Below are positions 12,046-22,486 of a stretch of 64,000 nt of DNA, piece by piece. A program made the translations under genes and the position numbers. The number at the start of each line of letters is the position of its first letter. Positions within the stretch are counted from its first letter, which is position 1. This DNA comes from Cololabis saira (taxonomy: Eukaryota; Chordata; Actinopteri; Beloniformes; Belonidae): the NCBI RefSeq assembly GCF_033807715.1, contig NC_084610.1:5642769-5706768 (forward strand), in the 5' to 3' direction. Under the pieces are notes generated by a model. The model was not told the origin of the DNA and ran no database searches. It was given only the letters and a program-made list of their open reading frames with translations.

Positions 12046-13673
12046 CAGTTTTTCTCAGTCGCTTTGGTGCTATTCTCAGATCAGAATGAAAGTTCTCATA
12101 ACTATTAGTTCAACCTCCACAACATGTAGTCCTTTGTCCACATCATAGTAGCAGTTTCTCCTTCCTCTGAACAAATTGCAAATGCTTTTGGACATGTATC
12201 AGTTGCTCTCATACAATTCTCTGCTGTTTTACAACATTATCATTTGTTTATGTCATGTCAGTCAAAATGAACTATACTTATGGACGCTGAATAGTCATTT
12301 CCTAAAAAACTAATAGTCCTCATTTCATTGCTTTAGTCATTACATACAAAATTGTTGAACAAGTTATCAAATTGTGTCAAGCTAATTTACTGTAATACCT
12401 TTCTTTATCATTTTCTCCTGGAAATCTCTCTAAATTGAACAATTGCTCTCAGGTGAACTTCAGTTTTCACTCATGAGGAGGTGTGTGAAGCATTTAGTTG
12501 CAACCAATGACATCCCAGGCCAACGCGGAGGAAATATCACAATGTGTGCAGCCATCTCGGAGAATGGAGTCCTCACCCATATCCCATGCATTGGTCCATA
12601 TAATACACAACACCTGCTCACTTTTTTAGACTCTCTTTACAGGGATATAATCCCCGAGAATGAGAGGGGTGGAGGCCAGCAGAGCAATTATGTCGTTGTA
12701 TGGGATAATGTCCGTTTTCACCTTTCACCTCTGGTCAGGCAGTGGTTTGCTGCACATGATGACAGGATGCTGGTCGAGTATCTCCCTCCCTACTCCCCAT
12801 TCCTTAATCCGATTGAGGAGTTTTTTTCTGCTTGGAGGTGGAAGGTTTATGACCGGCGTCCACATACACAAATGGCCCTGCTAGCAGCCATGGATGCAGC
12901 ATGTGACGACATCACAGCAGATTCATGCAGAGGGTGGATTCGCCACTCCAGAAGATACTTTCCTCGTTGCATTGCAAGGGATGATATCCGTTGTGATGTA
13001 GATGAAAATATGTGGCCAGACAGACAGGAACGTCTGGATGTGCCAGAATGATTTACTGTACCTATGTTCAGTTAGAATATGTACTGCTATAGTGTATTGT
13101 TCACATTTGTGCACAGCTTTACCAAAAAGCTGTTTCTTATGTTTGTTCTACAGTAAATTAGTGACTGTAGTGTATTTTTCTTTTGCACAATGCTGTAGAA
13201 TTGCAAAGAGCATACAGTAAAAATGTGAAACATACATATTCAGTGTCTTGTACTCAGTTACTCCCCTAACTACAGCAATGTGTAACTTTACTGTAGTTTT
13301 CAAATGGCTGTACAAGTAGTGTATAGTTCTGCCTTGAGCATTTTCAGGTAGTGTCACCAAGTCCTGACCTTTTTTTTTACATTAGAAAACTCTTAGAGAA
13401 TATAGTGTCCTAATGAAAACATGACAAAGCCATTTGACTATCATGCTCATAAACGATGGTGACAGGACTTCTCATTTTGACGACACTGACAGTTTCATTG
13501 ACATGAGTACTTGCTTTTGAGGGATAGACAATCCATTTTGAGCAAGTGACGCGCTTCTGCAGGTCATCCACTAGGTTTTGCAGTTTGTGATAATTGTTCT
13601 GAGAAATGCACTAAGTGTTGTGCAAATGTTAAGAGTGATCTGAGAATAGCACCAAAGCGACTGAGAAAAACTG
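12046..13673 (+). mobile_element. IS630/Tc1/mariner-superfamily DNA transposon with perfect 38-bp TIRs
   Basis: The element is bounded by an exact 38-bp inverted repeat: left 12046-12083 starting CAGTTTTTCTCAGTCGCT, right 13636-13673. TA dinucleotides flank both ends (12044-12045 and 13674-13675), the target duplication of the IS630/Tc1/mariner superfamily. The interior carries the C-terminal part of a DDE transposase at 12443-13051. The 3' interior is unusually rich in short CTGTA/TACAG motifs. Identical TIRs imply a fairly recent insertion, or selection on the ends by transposition in trans. About 360 bp between the left TIR and the frame is non-coding and lacks the expected N-terminal DNA-binding region. 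Confidence 0.85.
12443..13051 (+). pseudogene. N-terminally truncated DDE transposase (IS630/Tc1/mariner type)
   Basis: An open frame of 202 residues inside the TIR-bounded element. It contains the second catalytic aspartate in VVVWDN (D88) and the acidic residue of the third position in LPPYSPFLNPIEEFF (E125), the signature of IS630/Tc1/mariner DDE nucleases. The GQRGGNIT segment at about residues 26-33 normally follows the first catalytic Asp by some 25 residues. Here the upstream residues are few and that Asp and the helix-turn-helix region are absent, with no matching frame upstream. The frame is otherwise uninterrupted, so the damage is an N-terminal loss rather than scattered stops. It is probably inactive as an enzyme. 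The start used is simply the first Met and may not be a real start. Confidence 0.8.
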
Positions 13674-13849
13674 TAAAAAACAATGGATGAAATATTAGGT
13701 CACGTGACCCACTGGTTTCTTTTTTCTGGATATTAATCTGCATATTAATGGTTAATACCAAGTTTGGTAAAAACCTAAAGCATATATATGCATTTTAATA
13801 TATAATCAATATAATATATAACATATAATGTTGTTTTTTTAATTACATT

Positions 13850-14074
<225 letters not shown>

Positions 14075-14551
14075 GTGATGGACCAGGACCCAGCACCAAC
14101 CGAGCACCAGACACCCGGTGGTCCCACTGGTTTCTGAAGACGCCATGTTGGTCAGGAAGCCAACCGGAATACGTTCACCATACGTCAATCAAAGTCAGCT
14201 TTGGCTGCATGTTCCTTCAATGGATCCCTGCCGAAATATCTGCAGAGCTGCCAGCAGACGTTTACAGCAAAATATTCTGTTGAACATGTTTTCTGTGGTG
14301 AAATGAAAAATGACATTTACCCAAGGCTTGGTTCACGACACATGTTAGCATAACGATAACAGTCGCTAATGGGAGTCGATGCGGATTGATTGGCTTTTGG
14401 ATGAGCGGCGAGTTGAGTAACTTCAGCGAATTAGAAGCCAACCTGAAAGTTAGTTCTCACAAGAGTGATCCAGGCTGCACCATGAAGCTACGTGCTGCAG
14501 TTCCTGATTATGAAACTTTGAGGATGAAAATGTTACACAGTTTTGCGTTAA

Positions 14552-15022
14552 ATGGGACATATTGTTAAGAAAAATGTTCAAAACATGCTTGAGAATATTT
14601 ATTTTGGTATTTGAAGAGGCTATAAACTCGAAAACTCCAACATAACCCAACCATGACACATTGTTTGTGGCTGCAGGGTGCTGTGACATCACAGACCGCT
14701 AGCTCCAGATAAGAGAAGATTATTGCAGCTTCCTCGTCTTCATCTGCACCCAAGCACGCTACATTTGCTCTTCTTTGTAGGTGGATAATGCAAAGCTATG
14801 ACAACAATTTCAAACAAGGCACGCCTAGCAATAAGAGGGGTGTCATTTTGCTGGCTCCACCCTCTGAAACTGGCTGTTTTGAACAGATTTTAAAGGCATG
14901 GCCTGAAAGGGGAGGCTTTTCTACTATGTTTATTTTCAGTAAAACATGTCAGAAATGTTCATCAATGCCTCAGGAAATTGTGTCAGCTTTTATTTTTAAA
15001 GGGGGGGGTGAGTATGTCTCCT
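14552..15022. mobile_element. TTAA-flanked MITE, about 471 bp
   Basis: TTAA occurs at both borders (14548-14551 and 15023-15026). The left end starts ATGGGACATA and the right end closes TATGTCTCCT, whose reverse complement AGGAGACATA matches 8 of 10 positions. TTAA duplication with short terminal repeats fits a non-autonomous piggyBac-like element. It has no transposase. It ends about 360 bp upstream of the ramp1 start codon, so it could contribute to the ramp1 promoter side. Confidence 0.6.
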
Positions 15023-15383
15023 TTAATGTGGATGTGGAGTGTTCTGTGTGGCCTTTCTTCCAGTGTGATTCTGCTTCATAGAGCCTGACACTAATTTTGG
15101 AGCCTCTGTCCCCTGTGAGCAGCTCCACACTGCAAACAGCAGGACACGCAGGGCTCAGATGACACACTGTGATTGAGGAGGAGGGGGGCTTTTACACACA
15201 TTCATTTGGCACCTAACCCTCCGACCGAGCACCACACAAACTGCAGTGAATCTGCTTCTTCCCTATCGGTGCCGGCGGTCCTGCAACGACGCTTTGGCTG
15301 AAACAGTGGGGTGAGAATGAGCCGCGTGCTGCTGACCTGCAGGGAGTGAGCACAGGAGGCGCGTGCTGGAGTTGGTTTTCAGC
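15023..15383 (+). promoter_or_regulatory. ramp1: Presumed ramp1 5' UTR and proximal promoter
   Basis: This is the interval between the MITE and the ATG at 15384. It is moderately GC-rich near the start codon, with no clear TATA box. The context of the ATG (TTCAGCATGG) has G at +4 but C rather than a purine at -3, a moderate Kozak match. The transcription start cannot be placed from sequence alone. Confidence 0.3.
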
Positions 15384-15438
15384 ATGGCCCTGGAGAGCCC
15401 CTCGCTCCTGAGAGCGGTGCTGCTGCTGCTGCTGGCAG
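15384..15438 (+). CDS. ramp1: Receptor activity-modifying protein 1, exon 1 (signal peptide)
   Basis: Exon 1 of a three-exon gene (15384-15438, 17631-17769, 24155-24410) that joins in frame to 450 nt, or 149 residues, close to the usual RAMP length of about 148. This exon encodes the signal peptide: MALESPSLLRAV, then a Leu run ending in Ala, with one base of the next codon before donor GTAGGT (phase 1). RAMPs are single-pass membrane proteins that pair with class B GPCRs. RAMP1 with the calcitonin receptor-like receptor forms the CGRP receptor, and with the calcitonin receptor an amylin receptor; it also aids surface delivery. The three-exon layout with phase 1 then phase 2 junctions and the complete ectodomain support a functional gene. 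Family membership is very secure and RAMP1 rather than RAMP2/3 is likely. Confidence 0.88.
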
Positions 15439-15529
15439 GTAGGTGTGTGCCTGTGAGCCGGGAAGTCTGTCTCAGTGTTTTAATCAAGGTTTCAATCAAC
15501 TCATGCACAATCTTAATTTTGGGGGATTG

Positions 15530-15530
<1 letters not shown>

Positions 15531-15582
<52 letters not shown>
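15531..15582. repeat. (ATT)n microsatellite
   Basis: About 17 uninterrupted TTA units in ramp1 intron 1, about 90 bp after the exon 1 donor. Confidence 0.95.
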
Positions 15583-15649
15583 GGCTTTGAGAATTAAAAT
15601 GTTACAATTTGAAATATTCATAAACCCATATCGGACCTAAGGAGAACGG

Positions 15650-16560
15650 TCGGTGGGGTTAAGGTTGAAGGAATTTGGTCCTGTCCGATATCAGATTTCA
15701 GCAGCTTTTCTTTGTTGTAGCTTTTGTTTCATGATGCACCAAATGTTTTCACTTGGGGAGAGGTCTGGACTGCAGGCCGGCACCTGGACTCCTCTACCAA
15801 GCCAAAGATGCATTATTCAGTTCAGTGCTTGCTGAAAAACCCAAGGCCTTCCCTGGAAGAGATATTATCTGGATTACAGCAGATGTTGATCCAAACCCTG
15901 CATATGCCTTCCAGCACGGCCGTGTCCCGTCCAGATGCACAAGCTGCCCATCCCTCAGACACTGAAATGGTGGTAACACATTCAATCGTCCATCTCTTCT
16001 TCCATCCATCTTTTCTTCAGTCCAGAGGATGTGACCTCCAGGACAGTTATCCATTCAGTCTCGGCAACAATTTGGTCCAGAAAAGGCTGCTGTTTCTGAA
16101 TCCTGTTCACACATGGCTCCTTCTTGGTATGATAGTGAATAACAGCGGTTAGAAAGATCTTGACCCCATACAATGATTTCCATAATCTAATTATTGATTT
16201 GGCACATTGTTGGATTCTCTTCCTGACACGGCTCTCCTGTATCAGGGTTTGGGACCGTGAACACTGGGCTGTGCCGCCCTCGGGATTATTTGCAGTGGGG
16301 GCAGTGTGGGGTTACAAGTGCTGCGTAAGATCGCACGGATCACTGGTGTCCAGGCCTGGTCCTACGCATCCAGAGATTTCCTCAGAGTCTCTGTTTCTTC
16401 AACGGTTAAGCAATTAAGGACATTAATTAGTTATTTTCCTGGACCAATTTAATGTCTCAACTTTTTTGAGTCATAAAAGGCCATCAAATTAAAAATGAAA
16501 TGGCAATATGTCTCTCAACATTTGATTTTTTTTCTATGTTGTAAAGAAAATAAAATTTAG
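15650..16560. mobile_element. Degenerate dispersed teleost repeat, family not assigned
   Basis: Phrases such as GGTCTGGACTGCAGGCCGG and CAGATGTTGATCCAAA, followed by CTGCATATGCCTTCCAGCA, resemble a high-copy non-autonomous DNA element of teleost genomes known to me in general terms. A phrase near the right side (TGTCTCAACTTTTTTGAGTC) fits its typical end. The copy is heavily mutated, no terminal repeats or target duplication could be fixed, and the borders are approximate. Confidence 0.4.
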
Positions 16561-17630
16561 ACACTTCTGTTCATCTATAAGGAAGACGTTTTCCAAGATC
16601 ACAACATTTTTTTCTATTGGGGCATGAAATGGGAAATATCTTCAACTGAAAGCTGAAGTTTGAACATACTTCCAGTTGTTGCTGCTTGACATTAACAGCA
16701 AAATGTTGCACAAAAGTCAAAGTGTTTTGGTTTTTGCAGCATCAAGTCATTTATTTATTCCATTTCTACAGTTTTGGGTGTAATTAATTTTGATCCACAA
16801 AGCAATACCAGATGCTGCAGAGCACAAACCTTGTAGCTTTGCAGCATCAAATTTCCTGGAGGATGGGACACCGCTCCGGTTAAAGCCACGCTGGATGCAA
16901 CTTTCAATGTCAGTCCAAGTTTTCTCCAGACTGTAAAGTGAAGCTCAACATCCCTCCAGCTCAGTCAGATGTAAACAAGTTGATTGGAACTTGATTTTTC
17001 CTGAGTATTTGCGGCACCATCTCCCTGCTGCTTTCCAGGTTCTCCTTGTTGCTTCTCTCCCTCCGGACCCAGGGGGTCAACACATTCAGCCTCCCTTGGA
17101 GCGTTTCCATGCCCCGGGAGAACCAGCAGCATCTGAGCAAACATAGCAGCCTCACAGCTGGCTCTTATCAGTCCCGCGCAGACAGGGATCACCGTGTTTC
17201 TCCATCCTAACAACAACCTGTGCGTTTCCACACAGGCCTTTATTAGCCTCCACCTCCCACTGCGCGGTGGTGCATTCGGCCTGGACTCCGGTGGGAGGGC
17301 TGTGGTATGCCTCCACATTAAGAGGCTGTTTACACACATCTCTGAAGTAAACAAGTGGGACTGGGAGTCGGCTGCAAATTAAAATCTTTTCTTAGTGAAA
17401 GTAACAGCCTAATAGGGGAGAAACGAGCCAGTAGGAATAACCGCTGCCAGGACGTGACCCTGTTTGTTGCACAAACACATTCCTCATTATAGAAGAAGAA
17501 AAACGAGCAGATAACACCGCCGTGCTTTGTTAAATCTTTTGTATATTTATAATTAGACATTGCTTTTTTTTTAGTTTCTCATCCATTGCAAAGGAGGTGT
17601 GTTTTTGTCATTTCTTTTCTTTTTTCTTAG

Positions 17631-17769
17631 CTCAAGCCCTTCCATCGGTGTCAGGCTGCGACAGGCGTTTCTATGACGCAATGATCGATAAACTCTGCCT
17701 GGCCAAGTTCGAGGTGGACATGGGAGGACTGGACCGAGGACGGTGGTGCAGCTGGACGGACACAGCGGA
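17631..17769 (+). CDS. ramp1: Receptor activity-modifying protein 1, exon 2
   Basis: Exon 2 supplies residues 19 to 64 and two bases of codon 65. It holds three of the six conserved ectodomain cysteines, C28, C41 and C58, in the contexts SGCDRRFY, KLCLAKFEVDM and RWCSWTD. The LCLxxFxVDM and WCxW patterns are those of RAMP1 rather than RAMP3. The acceptor CTTAG is preceded by a long T/C tract, and the donor is GTAAGT after GCGGA. In the family the cysteines pair 1-5, 2-4 and 3-6; all partners are present once exon 3 is joined. Confidence 0.9.
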
Positions 17770-17862
17770 GTAAGTTCATTTACAGCGCAACACTCTACGT
17801 TTCCCTACGAAAAAAGTTGGCACGTTTGCTGAAATACCAATAAAATTGGCTCACAAGCCTTG

Positions 17863-18163
17863 TGTCAAGGTGTGGTTGTTGAGAACCCAAACTCAGGAGT
17901 TTGCAAAAAGCAGGATTTATTAAACAAAGACAAAACCAAAAACGCTGCTGAGCAGGATCAAAACTGGCAGAACAAAATCAGGGATCCAAAAACTAGAGAA
18001 CATGGAGGGAGCAAACAGTACGGACCAACGGGGAGCAGGGGAAAGACAAGACTAGATATACACATGGGATAACGAGACACAGGTGCAGACAATCAGGGCA
18101 GATGGGAAACAGGAGGGGCAGAACTGAAAACACAAAACTGGGGGAAATGTCAAAACCCTGACA
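17863..18163. mobile_element. Solo-LTR-like insertion with 5-bp target duplication
   Basis: The 301-bp element starts TGTCAAGG and ends CCCTGACA (a TG..CA border with a short inverted repeat). It is flanked on both sides by exactly CCTTG (17858-17862 and 18164-18168). The 5-bp duplication and TG/CA ends fit a solo LTR; internal A-rich, CAGG-rich text resembles a common teleost dispersed repeat. A DNA transposon with a 5-bp duplication is the alternative. A distantly similar sequence lies at 50125-50515. Confidence 0.5.
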
Positions 18164-20212
18164 CCTTGTAGTACTACTAGAAATCGAATTCTGGCTACCT
18201 TCGTCAGTTGCAGAAGATCATGCTGGTTGGCGGTGTATTCTACGCAGATGTCCGTTATGTTCTTGTTCAACCCCGACGGACCGTTCTGACCCATTCAGGC
18301 AGGAGCCTTCTTTAAACTGAAAATGGGTAAATGGGCTGAATGAACTAACTGGGCAGCTGGTGGGAACATGCCACCCTAACCTCCACGAACTAGCTAATCT
18401 GTGATCAAAGATGCCCATCCATCCATCCGTCCGTCCATCCATCCATACTGTTTTAAGATGTCCCTACTTAAACATTATCCGAAAGGCACACCTGAGCTGT
18501 GAGCTGACCTTCACCAAGTCGGCGGTGGTCTTGAACCCATCAGTGCCACCAGAGCCCAGCAAGGACCCAGCAGAGCTTGATCAGAGCAACCTCCCAACAG
18601 AAATTGTCCCCGCCCCCTACAGCCAGCCATCCAGTGGTCCTTCAACATACTTTCTATACTTTCCACACTGGCATCAACTTTGACAGCTGGCTGTTGCTCC
18701 TTGAGTCCAATTGGTGCATCAGCTCTTCTTCAGCACTGCAACCACTTCATCTCGTATTCTTGCTTGATTTCAGAGTTCAGCTATTTAGCAGTTAATTAGT
18801 AAACATTTTAGCATCCAGACTTTTAAACTATGGACCAAATCAGTTGTAACACATGCTGCATCTTGTCTTGTGGAAACCCTTTGGTAACTGTTCAATGGCT
18901 TCTGGCTGATGGGTCACTGTCGTCCACGATGACTCTGTTTCTGCATCTGTTCATCTGTGGCATTAAATCCTCAGTGTTTTTGTGTGAGACAGTGTCTCGG
19001 TGCTTGGTGGCTTCTTCTCCAAACATTAGCTGCAGGGAATGAGTCAGACAGGAGGATGAAAGGCGCTGGGGGGCCCACAGGATAAGCTACAGTCAAAACA
19101 GTGCTCACTGCGCTCTCATGGTCCACGAAATAATTGGCGTCGGTGCTTTTTGTGTCTGCTGGTATGAGCATGTGTGCACTGTGGCAGCTAAAAAAAGAAA
19201 CTGTCCAGGCATTTTGAGGGTTTGCAGTTATGTCGCGCAGCAGTCTACGACAGAAGGTTTGTTATCCAACTAATCACACTGGAAATAAAATATCCAGGCA
19301 ATCAAAGCTATAAACTGCGTAAACTCCTCTCCCACACACGTGTGGCGTCTCCTTTTAAAGCGCCAACGCTGTCAGACAGTTGAGAATCTAGTTTTTGACT
19401 TGCACTTGAAGATTTTGCAGACAGATTACTTGTTCAGATGGCTGGAAACCCCATCCTGACTAATTACAGGGTGGAGTTTTACAGCCAGTAGTGTTCTATT
19501 AGAGAAACTCTTAATCGCCACATTAGTTTTTGTCTCCTGGAGACACGCTAAACACTGTCCGTTGTTGCTGAATGCAGCAAGATAGTGATATGTCTGCAGT
19601 TTATGTTCTCTCGCTCCCGAATATCAGCTCCGGCATGATTATCAGAGCCCTAATACCAAGTCCTCTAGTGGGGACCCCTGGTTGATTTGGGTCAATAACG
19701 GTTCAATAAAACATAATTTTTTCTTGTGTTTTTCTGCTACAGCCTTCTCTCTTCAAGTTTGATCAGAGATTTCACAATTACATGGGTCAAGTTGTCGCTG
19801 TTCAAATTCTCAAATCAGTTCATACCATACGTCTTTTAAAGCGTAATCTTTGGCAAAAACAGGTTTGTGAGCAAATAAAAGAGACTGTGAGGGAGAAGTT
19901 GTCAATTATCAATGTATTCATATTAAAAACATTTCTTAAGCAGTATACCTTAAACAGACAGTTCGGACAGTTCGAGGGGCTATATCTATAAACACGAGTC
20001 AGAATGTTCTGGGTTAGTGAAAGTCCCAAACACCCTTCCTCCACCGCTGTGCTTCACAGTGGACCATAAACTAAAGAATATTCCTGAGCAAATGTGAGGA
20101 TATCGTTCCGACAACTATGCCAAAGGCCTTATATAGGATTAACTGCACAAAAACAGTTCCACCCATAATGGCAGTGAGTTGTGTGACATGACTTTAATTA
20201 TCTTGAAAATGT

Positions 20213-20286
20213 GGCTGGTTAGCGCAGTTGGTTCGAGCGTGGTGCTAATAACACCATGGTTGCGGGTTTGATTTGATTTGATTTAG
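20213..20286 (+). pseudogene. tRNA-Ile(AAT) pseudogene
   Basis: The first 50 or so bases match the intact neighbours, including the D arm and the AAT anticodon, with substitutions (GGCTGGTTAGCGCAG; ACACCATGGTTGCGG). After GCGGGTTTGAT the sequence runs into repeated TTGAT units, and the 3' half of the T arm and the 3' acceptor strand are missing. It cannot fold into a cloverleaf with a closed acceptor stem. Confidence 0.85.
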
Positions 20287-20772
20287 GGAGGGCTGGCCTA
20301 GTGGTTGCAGAAGTGGGTTTGGGTCTGGAGGATATTGTTCTGACTACTATAAAAATGGGTAAAATGTTGTCAGGACAACTGTTCAAAGCGTCTGAGTGAG
20401 AATGGCTCCTCGTCACGAGTAAAAATCTTCAAGAATTGAGGTTTTGGAATGACCTGACCAAGGTATTGATCTCAACCAACCATAAACTGTGATGAAGTTT
20501 GTTCAGATTTAACTTTTACCAGGCAAACGGGCGAACCCTGGGATGAACTCACAGACTTGCCAACGCTCCTATGTTTATGGAGGCGTTATGATATCAATCT
20601 CATTTTATTAGCAGTACCTTTAATTCCTGTGGGAGGAGGAAGGGTGTAGGTTATCTCACACAATTTCTAAATTTTTGGGCAAATGTTTGTCATAAAACAG
20701 CGATATTAAGTAATTAGTCATGCGCCACCATGTACTGGCAGTGAGTTGTGACATGTATAAACCTGCCGTTGT

Positions 20773-20846
20773 GGCCGGTTAGCTCAGTTGGTTAGAGCGT
20801 GGTGCTAATAACGCCAAGGTCGCGGGTTCGATCCCCGTACGGGCCA
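20773..20846 (+). tRNA. tRNA-Ile (anticodon AAT)
   Basis: A 74-nt gene with full cloverleaf: acceptor GGCCGGT/ACGGGCC plus discriminator A, D arm with TAGCTCAGTTGGTTAGAGC, anticodon loop CTAATAA with anticodon AAT (read as IAU after deamination), and T loop TTCGATC. The internal A and B boxes are intact and a TTTT terminator lies about 10 nt downstream. This copy ends CGGGCCA where the other three intact copies end CTGGCCA; the change converts a G-U pair at acceptor position 5:68 into G-G. It lies in ramp1 intron 2 on the sense strand. Confidence 0.95.
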
Positions 20847-22133
20847 GTCTAAGATATTTTGGGGAGTGCTGTCCTAGCGGTAACAGAGGTGGGTTCGGGT
20901 CTGGAGGATATCGTTCTAACTACGATAAAAATGGGTAAAATGTTGTCAGGACAACCGTTCGAAGCGTATGAGTGACAATGGCTCTTCATCACAATGAGTA
21001 AAAAAACTTCGAGAATAATGGCTTTAGAATGATTTGATCAAGGTATTGATCTCAATCAATCAACTGTGATGAAGTTTGTTCAAATTTTACTTTACAAACT
21101 TAAGCCACATTCTTAGAGGCGTCACTTCCAAATCATTCGTGTGCAGTCTTTTTCTAAATGTACCATGATCAACTCTCACACTGCCAACGCTGCTATGTTT
21201 ATGCAGGCATTCTGATGATCACTTTATCAAGCTCATTTTATTAGCAGCACCTCTAATTCCTGTGGGAGGAGGAAGAGTGTAAGTTATCTCACGGTATTTC
21301 TACATTTTGAGGCAAATGTTTGTCATAAAACAGGGATATAAAGTTATAAGTCACCATGTATTAGGTTGTATTTTCTGGATTTTAAGAGCGCTCTTTATCT
21401 TTTTTCTAGTATAGATGTACCACACAGTGTTGGTATAAACTGAATTTTATAGCTTCCCTCCTAAATTTTCAGATCTTTTTACGTGATGTTAAAATGTCAA
21501 AAACTATAACACACAATTTAATGATCATAGCTTCTAAAACTCCCAAATCTGTCTCATTTAATCTTGTCTGTGTTAGCAAAACCATCTTTTTACAGTACTT
21601 GTGAGGATTTCACTGTCTGTAACCTTCCATCTTTATCCAAAGTGAGGCCTAATCTTAACTGAATATCCCTGATTCCAACATATACATTTAAACTTAACCA
21701 GATGTTTTACATTTGAGAGAAGCTTTCACCCTTGAAAGCATAAAAATTTGAAATGTAGTTTGTTTATATACATGTAAACAGAGACGTAACACCTCTACAT
21801 ACCAGCTGTGTTATTCCTGCTGTCATCTAAAGTGACATACACCCTTGATGCTGAGAATAGAAACAGTAGACGAAGAAAATATCACGAGGGCAATACTAAG
21901 TACCCTATTATGACTTCTGTAGGATTTAAGAAGGCACATTTCAGTCAGGTGCAGCTAATCATCAATCCTTGATGAATTTATCATCAGTATGTTAGCAGGC
22001 CTCTACAAAAGCAGATATTTTGGAAGTTTGCTGTTTGGTCTGAAGGGTTTAGGTTAAGACAATGCAAAGAGTGAAATGAATAAGCAATGGAAGAAAAAAA
22101 AGCAGTTGTTATTGCATATAAATCTGAAAAAGA

Positions 22134-22136
<3 letters not shown>

Positions 22137-22207
<71 letters not shown>
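22137..22207. repeat. (AT)n microsatellite
   Basis: About 35 uninterrupted AT units in ramp1 intron 2. Tyr-Ile and His-Ile runs read from it are artefacts. Confidence 0.95.
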
Positions 22208-22209
<2 letters not shown>

Positions 22210-22337
22210 TAATGCACTATTTTTTATGCACTATTGCTGGCTCAAGGAAGGATGCATGTCTTCTGAAGGTGTTGTTGAACAGGTGAATTGCTTGGAAGAT
22301 CTGAAACCATAAACGGAAGAAAAATGTATTACTAATA

Positions 22338-22386
22338 GAGCTCCGGTGAGTGGCTCCGGAGCCACCGGAGCCACTCACCGGAGCTC
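22338..22386. repeat. Perfect 22-bp GC-rich inverted repeat with 5-nt loop
   Basis: Left arm 22338-22359 (starts GAGCTCCGGTGAGTGG, ends CTCCGG) is the exact reverse complement of right arm 22365-22386; the loop is AGCCA. The arms contain the sub-palindromes GAGCTC and CTCCGGAG. They are about two-thirds G+C in an AT-rich intron, so the hairpin would be very stable in ramp1 pre-mRNA and as single-stranded DNA. No TSD, T-tract terminator or pol III box pattern was seen next to it. Confidence 0.9.
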
Positions 22387-22486
22387 CAGTGTTACCCCTA
22401 GACAAATATAAATAACATAGAAAATTAACGTCACTTACTGCTGACTTGTGTGCAGCTGCCGGGTCCGTACTGTTGGAACTGATCCT

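Larger units (their letters stand above)
15439..17630 (+). other. ramp1: ramp1 intron 1
   Basis: The intron is bounded by GTAGGT and a pyrimidine-rich acceptor ending TTTTTTCTTAG. It contains an (ATT)n microsatellite at 15531-15582 and a decayed dispersed repeat at about 15650-16560. The piece 16560-17600 shows no clear repeat or exon. Confidence 0.85.
20150..21360 (+). repeat. Tandem pair of tRNA-Ile repeat units (units 1 and 2)
   Basis: Two copies of one segment follow each other with a spacing of 560 bp between tRNA starts (20213 and 20773). Shared landmarks in each: the tRNA, TTTTGGGGAGTGCTG or its decayed form, a GGAGGATATYGTTCT block, a TTGATCTCAACCAAC-like block, TTTATTAGCAG, TCCTGTGGGAGGAGGAAG and AAATGTTTGTCATAAAACAG. 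Similarity stops at about 21360. The same unit occurs at 22487-22950 and twice at 25150-26100, so the arrangement arose by repeated segmental duplication. Confidence 0.85.
21361..22486 (+). other. Non-unit DNA between tRNA units 2 and 3, with (AT)n and hairpin
   Basis: The tRNA-unit similarity is interrupted here by about 1.1 kb of AT-rich intron DNA that carries the (AT)n run at 22137-22207 and the hairpin at 22338-22386. No exon or complete mobile element was identified. It may be an insertion into an older tandem array. Confidence 0.5.

Noticed and set aside
18480..18650. Pro/Ser/Glu-rich frame with VPPEPSKDPAE that faintly recalls the linker before a Ty3/Gypsy reverse transcriptase
   Set aside because: Too short, no protease or polymerase motif nearby, no LTR pair.
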